Below, in pieces: positions 6,030 to 9,596 of a stretch of DNA of 9,596 nucleotides. The first letter of the stretch is position 1. Every line of letters starts with the position of its first letter. Location of the stretch: assembly GCA_900550825.1 (NCBI GenBank), contig URTZ01000067.1, forward strand, positions 1-9,596, in the 5' to 3' direction. The notes under the pieces are model-generated. The model was not told the origin of the DNA, searched no databases, and saw only the letters and a list, made by a program, of their open reading frames with translations. This stretch comes from an uncultured Collinsella sp. GTDB lineage: Bacteria; Actinomycetota; Coriobacteriia; Coriobacteriales; Coriobacteriaceae. A program made the translations under genes and the position numbers.

Positions 6030-6950
6030 TTACATGAAGCCGCAGACGCGACCGATGATGCCGATGGCGAAGAGAGCCAGGATGATGACGATCGGGCTGA
6101 CCTTCTTCTTGAGGAGCTTGCAGACCAGCAGGGTCAGGCACACGGCGGCAAGGCCGGGGATGAGCTGATCGAGGTTGGCCTGAAGCGTGGTGACCTTCAC
6201 CTGATCAAGGGCGTTAGCACCGATGGAGTTATACATCGTCAGTGCTTCCTTGACACCCTCAGAACCGGAGGGCAGGTTAGCCCAGTCGATAAAGGCGCCA
6301 GCAGACTGCGTAACCTTGGAGACGACCGGGGTGAAGGAGATGGACACCCAGCGCTCGACCAGGGCGCCGATGATGAACATACCCAGAATGGAAGCACCCT
6401 CGGTGACCTTGCCCATCAGACCGCCGGAGAGGTCCTTGGCGATGGAGGAGCCGACCTTGTAGCCAAACTCCTGCGTGTACCACAGGAAGGCGTAACGGAT
6501 GATGTTCCACGCGAAGAAGAACAGCAGCGGACCGGCGATGCTGCCGGACAGGGCCAGGGAAGCGCCCAGAGCACCCAGAATCGGGCGAAGGGTGAACCAG
6601 AAGGCGGGGTCGCCGACACCGGCGAGCGGGCCCATCATACCGACCTTGACGCCCTGAATGGCGACGTCGTCAATCGGGGCACCGTTGGCGCGCTCCTCCT
6701 CGAGAGCGAGGGTAACGCCAATGACGGGGGCGGAAACATAGGGGTGGGTGTTATAGAACTCCAGGTGGCGCTTAAGAGCGGCAATCTGGTCATCCTTGCT
6801 GGTGTAGAGCTTCTTGATCGCAGGGATCATTGCGAAGCACCAGCCGCCGTTCTGCATACGCTCGTAGTTCCACGAGCCCTGAAGGAACTGATGACGGAAG
6901 CAAACCTTCTTGCGGTCAGCCTTGGTGAGCTGAATCTTGTTCTCTGCCAT
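6030..6950 (-). CDS. manZ: PTS mannose-family transporter subunit IID
   Basis: The 306-aa protein is the IID membrane subunit, which with IIC forms the sugar channel of mannose-class PTS permeases. Seen: the family start LTKADRKKVCFRHQFLQGSWNYERMQNGGW, split here as LTKADRKK then FLQGSWNYERMQ; NTHPYVSAPVIGVTLALEEE at about 66-85; glycine-rich GVKVGMMGPLAGVGDPAFW; and a C-terminal hydrophobic helix. Typical IID length is about 280-310 aa. A GTG three codons upstream (6959) is possible, but it would leave only about three bases to the AGGAGG, so the ATG at 6950 (MAENK) is chosen. Its ribosome site overlaps the manY stop codon (GAGTAGGAGGGG), so the two are probably translated together. The substrate may be mannose, glucose, glucosamine or a related hexose; the sequence does not decide. 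Confidence 0.95.
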   Translation of the reverse strand: MAENKIQLTKADRKKVCFRHQFLQGSWNYERMQNGGWCFAMIPAIKKLYTSKDDQIAALKRHLEFYNTHPYVSAPVIGVTLALEEERANGAPIDDVAIQGVKVGMMGPLAGVGDPAFWFTLRPILGALGASLALSGSIAGPLLFFFAWNIIRYAFLWYTQEFGYKVGSSIAKDLSGGLMGKVTEGASILGMFIIGALVERWVSISFTPVVSKVTQSAGAFIDWANLPSGSEGVKEALTMYNSIGANALDQVKVTTLQANLDQLIPGLAAVCLTLLVCKLLKKKVSPIVIILALFAIGIIGRVCGFM

Positions 6951-6966
6951 ATGTATCACTCCCCTC

Positions 6967-7785
6967 CTACTCGTAATCGTTCAGAATGTCGCCGAGCGGG
7001 TCACCGGAGCCGCCGCCCATGCCGCCACCCTGCTTGGCCAGATCCTTAAGGCCAAGGTAGATGAGGGCAAGGGAGATGCCGATGAGGCCAAGGGCGATCA
7101 GCGTGAGCTGAGGGATGGCAGCAAGGACAAAGCCGAGGATGAAGAACGGCCAGGTCTCCTTGGTGGCCATCATGTTGATGACCATGGCGTAACCGACGGA
7201 AGCGACCATGCCGCCGCCGACAGCCATGCCGCCGGACAGCCAGTCGGGCATAGCGTTAAGCGCGTTGGTAACAGCCTCGGCCGGGATGATGCACAGAAGT
7301 ACTGCCGGGATGGCGATACGAAGGCCCTGCATGAGGATAGCAGCGTACTGCCAGCGCTCGATGCCGGAGAAGTCGCCCTTCTCGGCGCAACCGTCCATGG
7401 CGTGAGCGATAGCGGTAGCCAGGGTACGGCAGATCATGGTCAGGAACAGACCAGCGACCGACAGCGGGACGGCGACGGCGATGGCGGCGGTAACGGCCTT
7501 TGCCGAATCGGTGGCGCCACCGTTGAGGGCGAGCACCATGATGATCGAAGAAGCGACCGAGGCCAGAGCGGCGTCAGGCGCGACAGCGGCGCCAACGTTA
7601 GCCCAGCCAAGGGCCATCATCTGGAGCGAACCGCCCAGGAGGATGCCCTCCTGAAGGTGACCGGTTACGAGACCGATAAGCGTGCATGCCACGAGCGGCT
7701 GATGGAACTGGAACTCATCCAGAATGCCTTCCATACCGGCAAGCAACGCGACAATCGCAACAAGCAGAATAGTGATTGCAGACAT
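6967..7785 (-). CDS. manY: PTS mannose-family transporter subunit IIC
   Basis: The 272-aa, very hydrophobic protein is the IIC membrane subunit (E. coli ManY is 266 aa). Family features seen: MSAITILLVAIVALLAGMEG at the N-terminus, FHQPLVACTLIGLVTGHLQE at about 27-46, and LGGSLQMMALGWANVGAAVA at 50-69. Several more membrane helices follow. The tail after about residue 250 is glycine-rich (KQGGGMGGGSGDPLGD), longer and more flexible than usual. It acts in the cytoplasmic membrane, taking phosphate for the sugar from the IIB domain of manX. The ATG at 7785 has AGGAGG nine bases upstream; that site directly follows the tandem TAG TAA stops of manX. The stop lies 16 bases before the manZ ATG. Confidence 0.96.
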   Translation of the reverse strand: MSAITILLVAIVALLAGMEGILDEFQFHQPLVACTLIGLVTGHLQEGILLGGSLQMMALGWANVGAAVAPDAALASVASSIIMVLALNGGATDSAKAVTAAIAVAVPLSVAGLFLTMICRTLATAIAHAMDGCAEKGDFSGIERWQYAAILMQGLRIAIPAVLLCIIPAEAVTNALNAMPDWLSGGMAVGGGMVASVGYAMVINMMATKETWPFFILGFVLAAIPQLTLIALGLIGISLALIYLGLKDLAKQGGGMGGGSGDPLGDILNDYE

Positions 7786-7803
7786 GTATCGGACCCTCCT
7801 TTA

Positions 7804-8793
7804 CTATGCTTGAGCGGCCAGTTCGGCCTTAGCTTTCTTCAACATGGCGTCGAGATCCTCGGAGGAATCCGAAGGAACCTTGCGGACCTCGAACTTGACG
7901 CCCTTGGCCTTGAGGGCCTCGAGAGTCTTGACGTCGTCATCGCCCATAGCGACGGCGTTGGTGACGACGACCTTGCCCTTGGAGTGAGCCATGGAACCGA
8001 TGTTGACTTCCTTGATGTCGACGCCGGCCTCGATGGCCTTGAGCAGATCCTGCGGGTTCTCAAAGAGCAGCATGGCCTTGGTGTCACCAAAGCGCGTGTC
8101 CTTGACGACCTCGGCCATCTTCTTGATGGGCACGACGTTGGCATGGACTCCCGGAGGGGCAGCCTGCTCGATCATGGTCTTGCGGAGCTCGTCGTGAGCA
8201 ACGCCGTCGGAAACCACGATGATGCGGTTGGGGTTGATCTGCTTGGTCCACGTGGTGGCCACCTGACCATGAAGCAGACGGGTGTCGATACGGACGTGGG
8301 CAATCTTGATGTGCCCGTCGCCGATGACCGTTCCCGGAGGGATGGCGCCTGCAGGAGCAGCGGCGGCCGCAGCCGGCTTCTTCTCCTCGGGCTCCAGAGA
8401 CTCGGGCTTGACGCGCACGCCAGCCTTAGCCTCAGTCACGAGATGTTTTGCGATCGCATGTGCAGTGTTCTTTGCGTCAAAGCGCTGCGAATATGCCTCG
8501 ATGAGCATAGGCAGGTTGACACCGGTGACGATAGCCCAGGAATCGTGGCCCTCGATGAGCCCGCTGATCTGGTTGAACGGCGTGCCGCCCCACAGATCAA
8601 CGAGGAAGAGCACCTGCTCCTGGTCCTCGAAGGAAGCGACTGCTTCCTCGACCTTGGCGCGGAAATCGTCGGGGCCCATGCTCGGCTCGAGCGAGACCAC
8701 GGCAACAGACGGCTGATCGCCAAAGACCATCGAGCCCGTCTGCTTGATTCCAGCTGCCAAGTCCCCGTGGCTAGCAAGAACAATACTTACCAT
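7804..8793 (-). CDS. manX: PTS mannose-family fused IIA-IIB protein
   Basis: The 329-aa soluble protein carries two phosphotransfer domains. IIA (about 1-125) begins SIVLASHGD with the expected phospho-acceptor His9, and has VDLWGGTPFNQ near 65-75. An Ala/Pro-rich linker (about 132-155, PEEKKPAAAAAAPAG) joins it to IIB (about 160-329), which has IDTRLLHGQVATTW with His175. His175 matches the position of the acceptor in E. coli ManX. Phosphate passes from HPr to IIA, to IIB, then to sugar moved by manY/manZ. The ATG at 8793 is seven bases from AGGAGG; the GTG one codon earlier (8796) is only four bases away, so ATG is preferred. Two stops in a row (TAG TAA) end the gene. It is the first gene of the operon, with a consensus -10 box upstream. 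Confidence 0.97.
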   Translation of the reverse strand: MVSIVLASHGDLAAGIKQTGSMVFGDQPSVAVVSLEPSMGPDDFRAKVEEAVASFEDQEQVLFLVDLWGGTPFNQISGLIEGHDSWAIVTGVNLPMLIEAYSQRFDAKNTAHAIAKHLVTEAKAGVRVKPESLEPEEKKPAAAAAAPAGAIPPGTVIGDGHIKIAHVRIDTRLLHGQVATTWTKQINPNRIIVVSDGVAHDELRKTMIEQAAPPGVHANVVPIKKMAEVVKDTRFGDTKAMLLFENPQDLLKAIEAGVDIKEVNIGSMAHSKGKVVVTNAVAMGDDDVKTLEALKAKGVKFEVRKVPSDSSEDLDAMLKKAKAELAAQA

Positions 8794-8863
8794 CACATAA
8801 CCTCCTTTTTGTCTACGTATTTCCTACACGACATGAAAGGAGTATACCTGTTTGGATTGTGGA

Positions 8864-8869
8864 ATTATA
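8864..8869 (-). promoter_or_regulatory. -10 box of the manXYZ operon
   Basis: TATAAT on the minus strand is a perfect -10 match, 70 bases before the manX ATG. No good -35 lies 15-19 bases upstream (the bases there read ATCCAA). An activator may therefore be needed, and the repeat at 8895-8905 lies where one could bind. The leader would be about 65 bases long. Confidence 0.5.
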
Positions 8870-8894
8870 GCTAAATTCGCAAAAGGTTGGATTA

Positions 8895-8905
8895 TTTGTT
8901 TAAAC
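8895..8905. repeat. tttgtttaaac repeat, promoter-near copy
   Basis: This 11-base sequence contains the palindrome GTTTAAAC and lies just upstream of the expected -35 region of manX. An identical copy is at 9057-9067. The position suits a regulator's operator; which regulator is unknown. Confidence 0.45.
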
Positions 8906-8995
8906 GTCTAAGTTTGTTACAAATTGATTACATTGCTGGTTTACAGCTCATTGCCTGATAAAACGTGATTTGCCGATTGTTTCCAAAGACATATA

Positions 8996-9045
8996 CAGGC
9001 GCACTGTTCGTTAAAACCGCTTTTAGGTGGATCCCAATGCGCCTG
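8996..9045 (-). terminator. Inverted repeat downstream of hypA
   Basis: Caggcgca (8996-9003) pairs with tgcgcctg (9038-9045), with an inner stem taaaa/tttta (9012-9016 with 9021-9025). It is 86 bases past the hypA stop on the minus strand and could end that transcript. The bases after it (TATATGTCTTT) are only weakly U-rich, so this is uncertain. Confidence 0.4.
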
Positions 9046-9056
9046 CGTGCCGCCAT

Positions 9057-9067
9057 TTTGTTTAAAC
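9057..9067. repeat. tttgtttaaac repeat, distal copy
   Basis: This is an exact copy of 8895-8905, 162 bases further from manX, again including GTTTAAAC. On the minus strand both copies extend to GTTTAAACAAA. A pair this far apart could support looping by one regulator, or the match may be chance in AT-rich DNA. Confidence 0.4.
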
Positions 9068-9130
9068 AGACATGACTTGACTAACCGAAGCAAATATGTT
9101 TAGAACTCTAGCCCATGCAGTCATTGGATG

Positions 9131-9559
9131 TTAGGCGATGTGGAGTGGGTTGGCGGCGTCGACGGCATCGGGTGCGTCGGAGAGGCCGTCAGGAGCAGCG
9201 TCTGCCGGGTCCTCGTCGGGAGTCTCGATCTGTTTGATCATTACCTCTTGGCCCTGCAGCAAATAGGTCTCGCCGCTACCGCAATGGGGACAGGTCTTGC
9301 CGTGCTCGACCGTCGCGTAGTCGCGGCCGCACGCCTCGCAATGTGTCACGGCCTCGACGGGCTCCACGATAAGCTCCGCGCCCTGCGCGATAGGCTTTTT
9401 ATCTGCTGCCCAGCGCCAAGCGTCGAGTAGCAAGTCGGGAACGACGCCCGAGACCTCGCCCAACAGCAACGTTACGCTCGAAACGCGACGCACGCCATGA
9501 GCGCGCGCTACATTCTCGACATCGCGAATAATGTGATAGACGATTCCGAGCTCGTGCAC
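9131..9559 (-). CDS. hypA: Hydrogenase/urease nickel incorporation protein HypA
   Basis: The 142-aa protein begins MHELGIVYHI, the HypA signature whose His2 helps bind nickel. The zinc site is C74-x2-C77 and C90-x2-C93 (CEAC and CPHC). HypA hands nickel to the large subunit of [NiFe]-hydrogenase together with HypB. The start is GTG at 9559, with AAGGA six to eight bases upstream; starting there keeps the required MHE. Usual HypA proteins are about 113-118 aa. This one has about 28 extra residues after residue 113, acidic and Ala/Pro-rich (DEDPADAAPDGLSDAPDAVD). Other hyp genes may lie beyond the right edge; none is visible here. The link with the PTS operon to its left appears to be only by position. 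Confidence 0.95.
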   Translation of the reverse strand: MHELGIVYHIIRDVENVARAHGVRRVSSVTLLLGEVSGVVPDLLLDAWRWAADKKPIAQGAELIVEPVEAVTHCEACGRDYATVEHGKTCPHCGSGETYLLQGQEVMIKQIETPDEDPADAAPDGLSDAPDAVDAANPLHIA

Positions 9560-9571
9560 TTTTAATTCCTT

Positions 9572-9593
9572 CCGCCGTTCTACCGAACGGCGG
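9572..9593. promoter_or_regulatory. Perfect hairpin abutting the hypA ribosome site
   Basis: Ccgccgttc (9572-9580) pairs with gaacggcgg (9585-9593), a 9-bp GC-rich stem with a 4-base loop. On the minus strand the stem ends right where the hypA ribosome site begins. It has no U-tail, so it may mark an mRNA 5' end, a processing site, or the end of a gene past the edge. Confidence 0.45.
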
Positions 9594-9596
9594 TCG

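Larger units (their letters stand above)
8794..9130. other. Regulatory gap between hypA and manX
   Basis: This 337-base, AT-richer gap holds no credible gene. It contains the manX ribosome site (8801-8806), a TATAAT box, two copies of tttgtttaaac, and an inverted repeat at 8996-9045. I found no clear catabolite (cre) site and no clear -24/-12 (sigma-54) promoter, although mannose PTS operons in Firmicutes often use the latter. Confidence 0.6.

Noticed and set aside
6937..8874. 645-aa open frame on the plus strand across the PTS genes
   Set aside because: It lies opposite manX, manY and manZ, which all have strong family motifs and ribosome sites. Its protein is low-complexity and His/Asp/Gly-rich, as antisense frames of high-GC genes often are.
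8794..9130. Sigma-54 (-24/-12) promoter for the mannose PTS operon
   Set aside because: The closest minus-strand match (GGCAC then CGCAT near 9039-9051) departs from the consensus and lies about 250 bases upstream of manX. A perfect TATAAT is nearer to the gene.

Overview
The window looks like chromosome of a high-GC Gram-positive anaerobe, most likely a gut Coriobacteriia member such as Collinsella. This is inferred from high-GC codon use, strong AGGAGG ribosome sites, a mannose-family PTS with a ManO/DUF956 partner, and a HypA hydrogenase-maturation protein. No rRNA or marker gene is present to prove the genus. Every gene I accept lies on the minus strand, so transcription runs from right to left.

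Right part (about 5511-9596): hypA lies at the far right. After a 337-base gap carrying a consensus -10 box and two copies of an 11-base repeat comes a compact PTS operon: EIIAB (manX), EIIC (manY), EIID (manZ). A 12-bp terminator-like hairpin follows. Its sequence also carries a good -35/-10 pair that would drive the next gene, a ManO/DUF956 protein. Together these genes take up and phosphorylate a hexose of the mannose/glucose/glucosamine class.

Middle (about 5180-5510): a tRNA-Arg with anticodon CCT is preceded by an extended -10 promoter and followed by a clear rho-independent terminator. A 22-bp inverted repeat sits between manO and the tRNA. Just past the tRNA terminator, on the restriction-module side, is a tandem pair of 10-base repeats. 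Such repeats next to a tRNA 3' end can be remains of an integration site.

Left part (1-5180): this is an accessory defence module. A 942-aa MmeI-like (type IIL) protein has an N-terminal D-E-K nuclease signature, a SAM motif (DPACGSGNF) and an adenine methylase motif (NPPF). It is followed, with a one-base TAGTG overlap, by a 589-aa DUF262/DUF1524 protein of the GmrSD/BrxU/SspE kind. Two tandem imperfect hairpins lie upstream of the pair. About 340 bases of GC-rich, hairpin-dense, repeat-containing DNA with no credible gene lie downstream. The coupling of a one-protein restriction-modification enzyme to a GmrSD-like nuclease is the best candidate here for a poorly described system.
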